Shown one piece after another: positions 19,501-26,037 of a DNA stretch of 40,294 bases (its first letter is position 1; every line of letters begins with the position of its first letter). The position numbers were made by a program, and so were the translations under genes. This stretch comes from Verrucomicrobiales bacterium (GTDB lineage: Bacteria > Verrucomicrobiota > Verrucomicrobiia > Limisphaerales > RI-55): NCBI GenBank assembly GCA_003484235.1, contig DNDP01000461.1, positions 27,684 through 67,977 on the forward strand, given 5' to 3'. Under the pieces are notes generated by a model. That model was not told where the DNA came from. It was given only the letters and a program-made list of their open reading frames with translations, and ran no database searches.

Positions 19501-19943
19501 AGCAGGAACAGCCCGAGCGCGAAGGCGATTGCGGCGTTGAACTCATCGTAGATGGTGCGGCTCCACCACACGGCGTCGATGCGGCCGATGGTCGCGCCGC
19601 GATGCACCACGGGAGCCGTAAACTCCAATGCGGAAATCAGGCCCACCCGTTCCAGCCACCTCTCAGCGCGGTTCAGGGGATGTCCGCTGAAGTGCGCAAA
19701 CTGTTCACCGTCGTCCCGCACGATGTGAAGCTCCCGATAGCCGCCGGCCTGCGCTGCAAGCAGCAGGTAGTTGGTCAAGGTCTCGGGCTGCAGCTGCCAC
19801 AAAGCATCGGCAACGTAGGCGGCATGTTGACGAACCCGTTCAATCCCCTCCCTCCGGACGCTGTATTCCTTCCATCCCAGATATGCGAGAAACAACAGCA
19901 ACCCCGTGCCGGCCAGCAGCCAGTTTTGGTTTCTGGTTCTCAT
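13560..19943 (-). CDS. Giant multi-PAS/GAF sensor histidine kinase (HisKA_3 type)
   Basis: A 2127-residue kinase. The N-terminus has one membrane helix (about 8-24), a short periplasmic segment of ~105 residues and a probable second helix (about 131-148). Then come eight PAS/PAC units (about 175-1175), a GAF domain (1180-1335), two PAS units (1335-1595), a second GAF (1595-1770) and an eleventh PAS (1770-1900). Unit edges are marked by repeated 'ESEERFR...' openings and 'DITERK' type PAC endings. The transmitter is HisKA_3 with His1931 (AREVHDQIGQSLTG), followed by a HATPase domain with DDGVGMP and GLLGMRERA. PAS units usually bind haem, flavin or small ligands, but none can be assigned here. 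ATG at 19943 overlaps the upstream solute-binding gene, and the stop overlaps the regulator gene, so all three form one operon. Confidence 0.93.
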   Translation of the reverse strand: MRTRNQNWLLAGTGLLLFLAYLGWKEYSVRREGIERVRQHAAYVADALWQLQPETLTNYLLLAAQAGGYRELHIVRDDGEQFAHFSGHPLNRAERWLERVGLISALEFTAPVVHRGATIGRIDAVWWSRTIYDEFNAAIAFALGLFLLERHLRVRDGNRLLELRVDERTRELHESEARYRALSDSSLLGIVVRTGEGIEYANEAAARMAGLENPGAVKEGDPWRRFVAPEFHEELRDREERMLRGENVPVHPGWVGIRSDGTRRWIQSGSTRIDWRGRSAVLVFMIDITERKLAEERLLHERDLSNQMINSLPGVFYLFDRAGEFLRWNENLCTVTGRTGEELRQIHPREFFREADRHRIEKFIDQAFAGGQAETEAEMLNRAGEGRPFFLTGRRIELEGRPCLMGMGIDVFERKRAVEALRISEERHRITAQMTSDFVYVLRVAPSGELALEWISESFSRITGYSMDEYRSLTDPFEIIHTEDRALMAETCRRNLAGESTAIEARLITRGGRARWVIAYAQPHWSADCSRVEMIYGAAQDITARKKAEETLQRRERLLRLFVEHSPAAIAMFDRDMRYLGASNRFCSDYGLPIQNLVGRLHYEVFPEISERWKAIHQRCLGGAVEMCEEDAFQRLDGRIDWVRWEIRPWEESAGVIGGIVLFSEVVTEKKRAKDRERQLLAILEATPDFVGIADHQGRLAYVNRAGREMMGIGEKEDLTALRLRDYVSEETGNYIETVGIPAAIRDGHWHHETELVARDGREVPTSQVLLVHRDDQGRLEYVSTIARDISERRQAGEQLRVKDLAIRSAVVGICFTDLLGRVTDANPAFLRMWRIPNLEDLLGKPVMELGSDPGRVTEILAVIQRQGSWEGEEVARRLDGSPLIVQMATALIRDHDGKPVGMMGTFTDVTEARQTQDRLRESELRFRTLFDRSPAGVALIDRETHGIVECNEMTARLLGYPVSELLALRLEELGADESVAGMMRELRQLAPGSSGSFETRMRTRDGQLRDFAATTHLLELDDRQLVYTILIDITDRRRAERALRESEERFAAAFRANPAGISLTTFEADTCLDVNDAFLAIVGRPRSEIVGRTGLSVGLYSSEVQRREILATVWQRGATSSAESPIVRGDGRVVHTLRSVERVTVNGEDCLLTLLVDIGERKRVEQLLTTFARLGRELNAAKSARDAARSILDNADQLLGWDSCSLSLYSPESDRVSSVLAMDTMDGQRRECPPGYNDAPPAPIARRTIEMGAQLLLRQGPVAEDSDLVPFGDTSRRSASLMFVPIRDQQRTVGVLSIQSYRPKAYGQRELEVLQSFADHCGGALNRIRVQEALQESEERLRRAVEGGGVGLWTWIVATNELEWNEQLKRTFGLPIDAGDLTLDWFVSTIHPEDRSGVERAFRGALAEHREFHAEYRIRWPDGSDHWIEALGTGVYDEAGTPVQMRGAALEISARKASEIALRESRRMLRTVIDNIPQGVFWKDRESRYLGVNRLAARTFGFEEPEELIGRTDSEIGSLTPEEREQFVRVDREVIASGRERRGVVESATLADGSEIWLETSKLPLRDETGQVFGVLGTWQDVTERRQRELDLRLRNAVLGALADAAGELLRAAHWRDGVQSTIEALGRATGVSRVYLLELVSAVVDNEELRLQGEWSGPKVGAAFGEAVATSGGVPGSAFAEWFGELKLGNPVIARISELPPGKRALLGDRQVFSFAAFPIHVGSSWWGFVGFDDCAAERAWSEAEINALRTTAGLFSAAIERHRAAGAIRESEERLRLAIQAARQGLYDLDVRTGRVTVSPEYAQMLGYDPALFLETNEKWIERLHPDDRDQVSARFQDYLQGRIKRYQVEFRQRSRSGSWVWILSIGQIVERDAAGNPVRMLGTHTDVTRLKQAELALAESEQAMRALAGSLQQAREAERTLIAREVHDQIGQSLTGLNLDIAWAQRLLEKHRTAADFDQLMQHRLGRMSTLVDETVMSVQRLCSDLRPGILDDLGLVAALEWQADEFAEQTGIPCEVKAPKSVDGLSSDQSTVLYRIFQESLTNVVRHARATRVTVRLVRSEGSVRLEVSDDGVGMPASVRNHASSLGLLGMRERAAAVGGEVRFDSGAGKGTTVAVQLPLKS

Positions 19944-20776
19944 CTTTCTTGGTGCCCAGGGTCGGTTCGGTTCGGCGAGGAGGCCAAATCCAGCGCACCG
20001 TTGAACCGGTTTATCCAGTCCGGGGGAACAGATCGATTGAACATGACGTGCCGGACGCCACCGGGCGGGACATCCGTAAACTGAACGAGCTTGAATCGAC
20101 GCCTGCCTGGGTCGGCCTGATCAAGCAGTGCCCTCGCCTCCTCGCCGCCAAGAAAGAGGTAGTCGGCCCGGCCCGCACCAATCATTCGCAGCATCGCCAG
20201 ATTGTCGCCGGAGGTCATCTCACTCCGCGGCTTCGCTTGTGCGATGGCGGCATCCAGCAAAGGTCCGTAAGTGTAGGACTTCTTCAACAGCAGTCGCAGT
20301 TCGGGATGCGCGAGCGCTTCGGAAACGGATCGGCCCGAGGCCAGCCGATCGTCCTCCCGCCGTGCCAGCGCGACATTTGGCCGATCCTGGTAAATCGGTT
20401 CCGAAAACGCAGCGAACTGCATTCTCCCGGTGGTCATGAACCAGCCAAGCCCGGCGTGGTAGCCATCAGCCCCGCGCAGAAGCAGCAGCTGCCGCTGGGG
20501 AGGTGTCGCCTCCCAGCGATGCACAAGTCCGGAACGTTCCAGTGCCCGGCGCACCGGATCGCCTATGAGGCCGCCCACTTCGCCATCGATCAGCATGTAG
20601 TAGGGGATGCGCTCATGATAGTGGACCCGGAGCAAAACGCCCGGCGTCAATTCGGCCCCAACCTGCGCATCGACAAACCGATCGCCGAACATTGTCGGCC
20701 GGAGCAGAAGCAGCACGTAGATCCCGGCCACCGCGAGCAGTGCGTTGAGCATCCGGGGCTTGAATTCAGACTTCAT
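19940..20776 (-). CDS. Membrane-tethered solute-binding-like protein (SBP_bac_3 type), probable sensor partner
   Basis: A 278-residue protein with an N-terminal hydrophobic helix (MLNALLAVAGIYVLLLL) and no evident signal-peptidase or lipoprotein site, so it is probably anchored with its bulk in the periplasm. The body resembles family 3 extracellular solute-binding proteins: a region around YHERIPYYMLIDGEVGGLIG, then EALAHPELRLLLKKSYTYG, and a later GRADYLFLGGEEARALL segment like the 'G..DA.......' lobe. No ABC permease or ATPase gene is nearby. Its stop overlaps the ATG of the multi-PAS kinase by 4 nt, which points to a role in signalling rather than transport. ATG 20776 is chosen over a TTG at 20830, because the latter adds a non-hydrophobic leader. 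The ligand is unknown, and the family call is from general pattern. Confidence 0.75.
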   Translation of the reverse strand: MKSEFKPRMLNALLAVAGIYVLLLLRPTMFGDRFVDAQVGAELTPGVLLRVHYHERIPYYMLIDGEVGGLIGDPVRRALERSGLVHRWEATPPQRQLLLLRGADGYHAGLGWFMTTGRMQFAAFSEPIYQDRPNVALARREDDRLASGRSVSEALAHPELRLLLKKSYTYGPLLDAAIAQAKPRSEMTSGDNLAMLRMIGAGRADYLFLGGEEARALLDQADPGRRRFKLVQFTDVPPGGVRHVMFNRSVPPDWINRFNGALDLASSPNRTDPGHQER

Positions 20777-21019
20777 CGAAGAAATTGCGGGATTCTCTGG
20801 TGCGCGCCCTCGGGACGCCGGAACGGACAAAGATGGAGGGCCCGAGGTGGGCGCGGCGGAGGAGAGCCGATGTCGCCATGGTAAGATCCCTGTTGCGGCC
20901 GGGGTTGACAGCGGAGCACAAGCAGCAGGTCAGCGGAGGGAAACTAACAACAACCTGCGATCCGGCCAAGGGAAAGCAACTTTGCCGGTTCAAGTTCAGG
21001 CGACTGGCAACGGGTACAG

Positions 21020-21044
21020 AAAAAACCCCGCAGATGCCGTGGGG
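21020..21044 (-). terminator. Terminator-like hairpin in the non-coding gap
   Basis: Read on the minus strand, CCCC (21044-21041) and GGGG (21029-21026) frame a short stem with one A-C mismatch and inner C-G and G-U pairs, followed directly by six T residues (21025-21020). The four-pair GC clamp plus U-tract fits a modest intrinsic terminator. It would end transcription about 310 nt past the LOG-family stop or that of an unseen small RNA. Confidence 0.4.
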
Positions 21045-21330
21045 AACAGTTCCTTTGAACGTTCTTTGAAACCAGGTGGAACCCGATCGATGATTTTCGA
21101 CTTCCAGCGAAGGCCTGTCGGCCACAACCGAAATAGAGGCTCCATTCGTACTAACTTAAGGTTCAAGGATATAGTTTCGATACACGCACACCGCAGGGTA
21201 AATCTGGGCAGGATCCGGTTGCTTCCAAAGATCATGGCGGGCTTCGGCGAGTCCTGCAAATCTGCCCGCAGCTGACGTAAGACTTATCGACGATCGGGGA
21301 GTGATTCTCAAGCCCAAAGATGATCCGGTC

Positions 21331-21347
21331 GCGGAAAATTTTTCTGC
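21331..21347. repeat. Short AT-centred palindrome just past the LOG-family stop
   Basis: GCGGAAAATTTTTCTGC is a near-perfect inverted repeat (arms of eight bases with one G-T pairing and a one-base centre). It starts six bases beyond the stop codon of the LOG-family gene on the minus strand. It could form a small 3' stem or be an operator-like site; neither role is supported by more than position. Confidence 0.3.
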
Positions 21348-21352
21348 GATGG

Positions 21353-22381
21353 TCACATTCCGTTGAGCGCATCGATCAGTTCCCGCAGCCGGCCGTAATC
21401 CTTTCGGTTGAACGTAAACGCGATGCGCGGAAGATTGATGAAGTCCTCGTCCTCGCGTTCATCGGCTGTGGCCTTGATCGCGTGAATGGGTTCGCCGGCA
21501 ACGATGTCCGCAAAGTCCTCGTTCAGCGCCTTGATCGCCGTCTCGGTGATCGGATGCAGCAGCCTGATGACATAGAGATCTCTCACGAACCGGCTCGAAT
21601 GATAGTTGCGGTAGAAACGGGTGATCACCTTCACCGCGTGATCCACGTCGTCCGTGATCTCGTAGAGGTTCAGGTCATCTTCGGAAATCAGCCCGTTTCG
21701 CAGCAGGTGTTCCACGACGTGCTTGTCCCAGGCCTTCCAATAGGTCCCTCCCGGCTTGTCCACCAGCAGCAGCGGCATCAGTCGGCTCTTGCCCGTCTGC
21801 ATGAGGGTCAGCGCTTCGTAACCCTCGTCGAGGGTGCCGAAGCCCCCCGGAAAGAGGACCACCGCGTCGGACTGCCGGATGAACTGCAGTTTTCGCGTGA
21901 AGAAGTAGCGGAACGTGATGAGTTTCTTGTCCCTCTCGATGACCGGGTTGGCGGACTGCTCCCACGGCAGCCGGATGTTGCAGCCGAAGCTGTTTTCGGC
22001 ACCGGCCCCTTCGTGCCCCGCCTGCATGATCCCGCCGCCCGCGCCGGTGATGACCATGAAACCGGCCTCGACCATTTTCCGGCCGAATTCAACCGCCTTC
22101 TGATATTCGATCCGATCCGGTTTTGTGCGCGCCGAGCCAAAGACGGTCACCTTGCGTTTCTGATCAAACGGTTCGAACAATCGGAAAGCATATCGCAGTT
22201 CCCGCACCGCCGTCTGGATGACCCGCACATCGCCGCGCACCTTGACATCGGTGAGCAGTTTGAGCGCGTTCTCGATCAGGTCCTCTACCAGATCCTCATT
22301 GCCGCCCCCTCCTTTGATCAGGATCAACTCACGGATCTTCGCCTTTAATTCATTGTCCGAGCCGCCGGCATTCTTTCCCAT
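21353..22381 (-). CDS. LOG family protein (nucleoside 5'-monophosphate phosphoribohydrolase-like)
   Basis: A 342-residue Rossmann-fold protein. The LOG family hallmark PGGFGTLDE is at 178-186, the nucleotide-binding TGAGGGIMQAGHEGA at 112-126, and the conserved Arg-Lys pair at 163-164 (FFTRKLQF). LOG enzymes release ribose 5-phosphate from nucleoside monophosphates; many were mis-annotated as lysine decarboxylases. This one is longer than the ~190-residue plant-type LOG, with an N-terminal helical extension (about 1-75) and a C-terminal ~90-residue extension, like the bacterial PpnN-type or 'large' LOG proteins. ATG at 22381 has no clear Shine-Dalgarno. It lies 66 nt downstream of the FG-GAP gene on the same strand, with an inverted repeat in between, so cotranscription is uncertain. 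Activity on a specific nucleotide cannot be inferred. Confidence 0.9.
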   Translation of the reverse strand: MGKNAGGSDNELKAKIRELILIKGGGGNEDLVEDLIENALKLLTDVKVRGDVRVIQTAVRELRYAFRLFEPFDQKRKVTVFGSARTKPDRIEYQKAVEFGRKMVEAGFMVITGAGGGIMQAGHEGAGAENSFGCNIRLPWEQSANPVIERDKKLITFRYFFTRKLQFIRQSDAVVLFPGGFGTLDEGYEALTLMQTGKSRLMPLLLVDKPGGTYWKAWDKHVVEHLLRNGLISEDDLNLYEITDDVDHAVKVITRFYRNYHSSRFVRDLYVIRLLHPITETAIKALNEDFADIVAGEPIHAIKATADEREDEDFINLPRIAFTFNRKDYGRLRELIDALNGM

Positions 22382-22401
22382 GCGCGGAGAATGAAGGGGA
22401 G

Positions 22402-22423
22402 ATTCGGAAGTGAAAAGCCGAAT
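22402..22423 (-). repeat. Inverted repeat between FG-GAP and LOG genes
   Basis: ATTCGG and CCGAAT form a perfect 6-bp inverted repeat with a 10-nt spacer, in the 66-nt gap between the FG-GAP stop and the LOG start. There is no T-run next to it. It may be a weak 3' stem or a regulator site in the LOG leader. Confidence 0.35.
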
Positions 22424-22447
22424 AGTAATTGACCCGCCCTCCGGCGC

Positions 22448-25400
22448 TCAGCGATGCAACAGAACAGTCACGGCGTCGCCCAGGTCGTCCGCGGTAACCA
22501 GATCGGGGCGACCGTCACCGTTCAAGTCCGCCAACTTCGGCGCCAACGAGGCACTGCCCATGTGGTAGGACTGGACCGCCCGATAGCCGCCGCCGGACGC
22601 GGCCAGTCGGACGTCAGCGCCATTCAAAAGATCGGGCAGGCCATCTCCATTGACGTCGGCCACCATGATGTCACCGGCGTAGCCACCCAGCACCAACTGT
22701 TCGCCACCGAAATCTCCCCCGCTGCCGCCGGGGTAAATCACCAAACTCTCCGCGCCTGCCTGAAACACCACCGCCACCATGTCCCGCCTTCCATCGCCGT
22801 CCAGATCCGCCCAATCGAGACTGGAGACACTGCCGTTGTTCAATGGCGTGACCACCTCCGTCTCTGTCAGCGTTCCGGCGCTGCTACCGGACAGAATCTT
22901 GATCACTGCCGGCCCGCTGACAAACACAGCCGCACCAACGTCATCCACACCGTCGCCATCGAAGTCGCCAACGATCCGTTCGTAGGAGGTCCCCCCCAGC
23001 TCATGCTGCGGCCGGACAAAAAAATCTGCACCGCTGTTGAGGAACAGCTGCAACTCACCGGAGCTGCCGAAAGCCACCAGGAGGTCGGTCAACCCGTTGC
23101 CATCGAAATCACCCATCAGCACGTCGTCTGGCTGGGCATGCAGATCCATCACCGGTCCGGCAGTGAAGCCGCCCACACCATCGCCATAAAGCACGTGCAA
23201 ACGATTGCTGGAACTCCCCGGGAGAAAGTCCGGTCGCTGGGTCACCACCGCGAGGTCAAGTGACTGGCCTGCGTTCAGCCGCCCCACGGCAAGACCCTCG
23301 ACTTGAGCGCCGACCGGCACTGAAGACATCGCCAGGAATCCGCCTCCGGCCTGCCCGATCAGGATGTCCACCACGTTCTGGCTTTGGTTGCTGACCAGAA
23401 TGTCGGGTCTGCCGTCGGCATTCACATCGGCCACCTCGAAGTCGCGGGGGCTGAACTGGCCCGGATCGAAATTAAACTGCTGCCGCGTGTCAAAGCGATT
23501 GCCGGGAAGGCCCCGGCTGACAATGGCGCCTCCCCCACCGGAGTTTATCAGGCTCACCACATCACGCATGCCGTCGCGGTCCACATCAAACAGCAGGCAG
23601 TTTTGATTGCCCGAAGCGGTATGAATTGGACTGCCGGCCGTGAATGTTCCGTTGCCGCCGTTCCACAGGACGGCATGGTGGCCCGCGGCAAGATGGGCCA
23701 CGATGAGGTCCAAGTCGGTGTCGCCATCCAGATCGGTTACCAGCATGCCCGCCGGATTGTCGCCTGTGGCGTAGTCAGCCTTTCCTTGAAGCGTTCCGTT
23801 GCCGTTTCCCAGAAGCACGGAAACGCCGTCGCTGGTCCGGTTGGCGGTGATGATGTCGACGATGCCGTCCCCGTTCACATCGCCGGCGACCACCCGTTGC
23901 GGCGAAGCGCCGGTCGGGTACATCACCTTGGCAGCATGGGTTCCATCACCATTGCTCAGGAATACTGCGACGCGGCTGCCACCCGTTTCCAAGGTCACCG
24001 ACAGGTCGGGATGCGCATCGTTGTTCAACAGGGCGGCCACCACGTCGGTTGGGCGGTACTCCGTGTCGAGACTGGTCGGCGTTTGAAACGTGCCGTCTCC
24101 GTTGCCCAGCAGGATCGAAAGCGTTCTTGCGTTGTTGTTGACCGAAATGATGTCCAGGTGCGGGTCGTCATTGACCCGCGCCAGCACAACGCGCCGGGGC
24201 GACACCCCCAGATCATGTTTGGCATTGGAGGTGAACCCCCCCAGGCCATTTCCGAACAGAATCTCGACCCGGTTGTTGAACTCGTCTGCAAGCACGACAT
24301 CGGGAAAGCCATCGCCATCGAGCCTTTCCAGGGTGATGTCACCGGAGGAGCCGGCGTCCGCGATGGCAACAAGGTGGGGCGGCGCAAAGGACCCGTCTGA
24401 ATTGCCCAAGGTTACATTCAGCGCGCCATTGAAGGTCACCAGGTCGATGACACCGTCGTTGTTGAGATCGGCGGCTTCCAGCTCACCGCCCTCGCCGACG
24501 GCGAAGACTGCCGCCGGATACAGCCCTCCGGTGGTCGGCCCCTGGTCGGCCGTTTCCGGATCGGTTCCCTCGACGTACTCCTGGCGGGCATTGCGTCCGT
24601 CGTCGTCGGAGTCAGCCAGGGCGTCTCCGGCGTTGAGAGGATCAAGGATTGCGGAATGATTCAGTTCATATACGTCGTCGATGCCGTCGCCGTCGCTGTC
24701 CAACGGAACCGAGCTGCGCACCCGTTTGACCAGGTAAAAGGAGCGTTGCTGCTGGTCGGCGGAGCGGGGATCCACCAGCTCTCCGTGGCCATCCACGCCG
24801 GCCTTGATGACCAGCGGCGGCTCGACTCCGTCAACCTCATCACCGCTGCACAGGAGGTAGTAGTATTCCGGGTTCGACGGAAACTGGACATGGCTTCGGC
24901 CCTCGGCATCGATGGTGAAGTCGGTGATCCGCAATAGCTCGCCATAATCGCCATATTCCACCATCACACCGCCTGAGTATTTCAGGGGATCACCACTCAT
25001 CGACTCCGCCAAAGTGTCCGGGCCGTAGGCCACCGCATCCGCAAGAATCTGGTAGGTGACCGTAAACGTCTCACCGACCCCGATGCCGGAGAGATCCAGA
25101 ACACCGCGGTAGGCCGGGGTTTTGTATTGGGCGCCGATATAGGAGTACAGAGTGTAACCGGGCTCCCCGCCGATGACCTGGCCCGTGTCCGGATCGAAGA
25201 TCTCCCGACCGGGCACTTCTGCCTCGCCAAGCAGGCATTCCCAGGTCCCAACGATGGGACCCGTATCGTGGCTCATCTGATAGTTCATCGCACAGAAATC
25301 CTTGGCGATGACCCGGCGTTTACTGGAAAGACTGCCCTTGCCGTGGAGTCGCTTGTGAACCTCGAACTGGGTGATGCCCTCGACTTTGGCAATCAGCTTC

Positions 25401-25897
25401 CATGAGGCATGAAGCTCCGTGTCGCCATGGCCACCGCCATCGACGAGGCGCAGGAGACCGGGGTTGACGACGAATTCGAAAGGCGTGGTCTCATCCACCC
25501 GAACGAAATCCCGGGTCCAGATCAGATTGATCTGGTTCTCGACCTGTACTCCGGTTCCGCCACCGGTACCGGTGGCCAAATAGGCTCGAAATGAGCCCTG
25601 GTCATTGGCGTAGGCCGACACTCCCCCAAAGGTTGGATAAACGTCATCCGGTCCGCCCCCCGGGATCGCGCAGCCGTTCCCGGCCCCGCACGGAAGCGAG
25701 AACCCCGGTGAATCGTCGAGCACGAAGACGACTTCACTGTCGTTGATGGACACGCTTTCCCCCAGGTGAAGGGCGCCGTCCCGTAATACGCCGCTGGTAA
25801 TCGTGACGTTGAAATCCTGTGCGGCGGCCGTGCCCGCAACGAGACCGGCGAGCAGTGACGGGATTGCGGCGACCGTGTGTGATGGGCATTTTCTCAT
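22448..25897 (-). CDS. Secreted FG-GAP/VCBS repeat protein (two predicted beta-propellers)
   Basis: A 1149-residue exported protein. A Sec signal peptide (AAIPSLLAGLVAGTAAAQD, cleavage probably after AAA or AQ) is followed by a ~380-residue N-terminal beta-rich domain of unknown family. Next come two thrombospondin-3-like calcium spacers (DSDGDGIDDVYELN and DSDDDGRNARQEYVEGTDP). The C-terminal ~670 residues hold 14 FG-GAP units of the form DxNxDGxxDL (for example GDVNGDGIVDIITAN, ADLNGDGRPDLVTADD), some degenerate. FG-GAP units are blades of integrin-alpha-type propellers and bind Ca2+. The protein ends right after the last blade, with no sorting domain or membrane anchor. ATG 25897 is chosen over in-frame codons upstream because it begins the signal peptide and has GGAAGG 8 nt before it. 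It lies 140 nt downstream of the trypsin-family gene. Ligand-binding or adhesion is inferred. Confidence 0.88.
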   Translation of the reverse strand: MRKCPSHTVAAIPSLLAGLVAGTAAAQDFNVTITSGVLRDGALHLGESVSINDSEVVFVLDDSPGFSLPCGAGNGCAIPGGGPDDVYPTFGGVSAYANDQGSFRAYLATGTGGGTGVQVENQINLIWTRDFVRVDETTPFEFVVNPGLLRLVDGGGHGDTELHASWKLIAKVEGITQFEVHKRLHGKGSLSSKRRVIAKDFCAMNYQMSHDTGPIVGTWECLLGEAEVPGREIFDPDTGQVIGGEPGYTLYSYIGAQYKTPAYRGVLDLSGIGVGETFTVTYQILADAVAYGPDTLAESMSGDPLKYSGGVMVEYGDYGELLRITDFTIDAEGRSHVQFPSNPEYYYLLCSGDEVDGVEPPLVIKAGVDGHGELVDPRSADQQQRSFYLVKRVRSSVPLDSDGDGIDDVYELNHSAILDPLNAGDALADSDDDGRNARQEYVEGTDPETADQGPTTGGLYPAAVFAVGEGGELEAADLNNDGVIDLVTFNGALNVTLGNSDGSFAPPHLVAIADAGSSGDITLERLDGDGFPDVVLADEFNNRVEILFGNGLGGFTSNAKHDLGVSPRRVVLARVNDDPHLDIISVNNNARTLSILLGNGDGTFQTPTSLDTEYRPTDVVAALLNNDAHPDLSVTLETGGSRVAVFLSNGDGTHAAKVMYPTGASPQRVVAGDVNGDGIVDIITANRTSDGVSVLLGNGNGTLQGKADYATGDNPAGMLVTDLDGDTDLDLIVAHLAAGHHAVLWNGGNGTFTAGSPIHTASGNQNCLLFDVDRDGMRDVVSLINSGGGGAIVSRGLPGNRFDTRQQFNFDPGQFSPRDFEVADVNADGRPDILVSNQSQNVVDILIGQAGGGFLAMSSVPVGAQVEGLAVGRLNAGQSLDLAVVTQRPDFLPGSSSNRLHVLYGDGVGGFTAGPVMDLHAQPDDVLMGDFDGNGLTDLLVAFGSSGELQLFLNSGADFFVRPQHELGGTSYERIVGDFDGDGVDDVGAAVFVSGPAVIKILSGSSAGTLTETEVVTPLNNGSVSSLDWADLDGDGRRDMVAVVFQAGAESLVIYPGGSGGDFGGEQLVLGGYAGDIMVADVNGDGLPDLLNGADVRLAASGGGYRAVQSYHMGSASLAPKLADLNGDGRPDLVTADDLGDAVTVLLHR
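22451..24490 (-). repeat. Array of 14 FG-GAP coding repeats
   Basis: Within the FG-GAP protein, 14 motifs of the DxNxDGxxD type recur every ~45-55 residues, from AADLNNDGVIDLVTF to KLADLNGDGRPDLVTADD. Units 3, 4 and 9 have lost part of the calcium loop (RVNDDPHLD, LLNNDAHPD, RLNAGQSLD). Repeats are diverged at DNA level, so the array is old rather than a recent expansion. Confidence 0.8.
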
Positions 25898-25905
25898 GGC
25901 GTTTA

Positions 25906-25911
25906 CCTTCC
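25906..25911 (-). promoter_or_regulatory. Ribosome binding site of the FG-GAP gene
   Basis: On the minus strand GGAAGG lies 8 nt before ATG 25897. The frame remains open upstream for 21 codons, so this site fixes the start at the first residue of the signal peptide. Confidence 0.65.
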
Positions 25912-25966
25912 ATACCGGGCGAAGTCGGGAATCTTTCAGCGAAAGTTGAACCTGCGCCAAATAACA

Positions 25967-25994
25967 CCTTTAGCCCTGCGGGCAGGCGCAAAGG
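25967..25994 (-). terminator. Two-part hairpin between the trypsin-family and FG-GAP genes
   Basis: On the minus strand CCTTT pairs with AAAGG and, inside it, CCTGC with GCAGG, separated by a 3x3 internal loop (positions 25994-25967). It lies 44 nt after the trypsin-family stop and 70 nt before the FG-GAP start. There is no U-tract, so it could be a weak terminator, a processing site or a leader structure that sets the ratio between the two gene products. Confidence 0.3.
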
Positions 25995-26037
25995 CACCGG
26001 GGTTCTCAGTCGGATCACTACTCTCCCCAACACTATC

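Larger units (their letters stand above)
20777..21352. other. Non-coding gap upstream of the sensor operon
   Basis: This 576-nt stretch is the longest without a convincing gene. Open frames on both strands are short, have no recognisable domains and have unusual codon use. It is more AT-rich than its flanks, especially 21130-21350. It should hold the promoter of the solute-binding/kinase/regulator operon and the 3' end of the LOG-family gene, but I could not find a convincing -35/-10 pair. It contains a minus-strand terminator-like hairpin at 21020-21044 and a short palindrome at 21331-21347. Confidence 0.6.

Noticed and set aside
17856..20084. Open frame of 742 codons on the plus strand opposite the multi-PAS kinase
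   Set aside because: No domains; mirrors the repeated PAS units on the real strand.
20745..21275. Short open frames in the gap upstream of the sensor operon (for example 20745-21275 plus, 20996-21259 minus)
   Set aside because: No ribosome binding sites, no domains and composition unlike neighbouring genes.
22451..24490. FG-GAP repeat array considered as a DNA-level tandem or CRISPR-like repeat
   Set aside because: Periodicity is in the protein; the DNA copies are strongly diverged and in frame, with no identical repeats or spacers.
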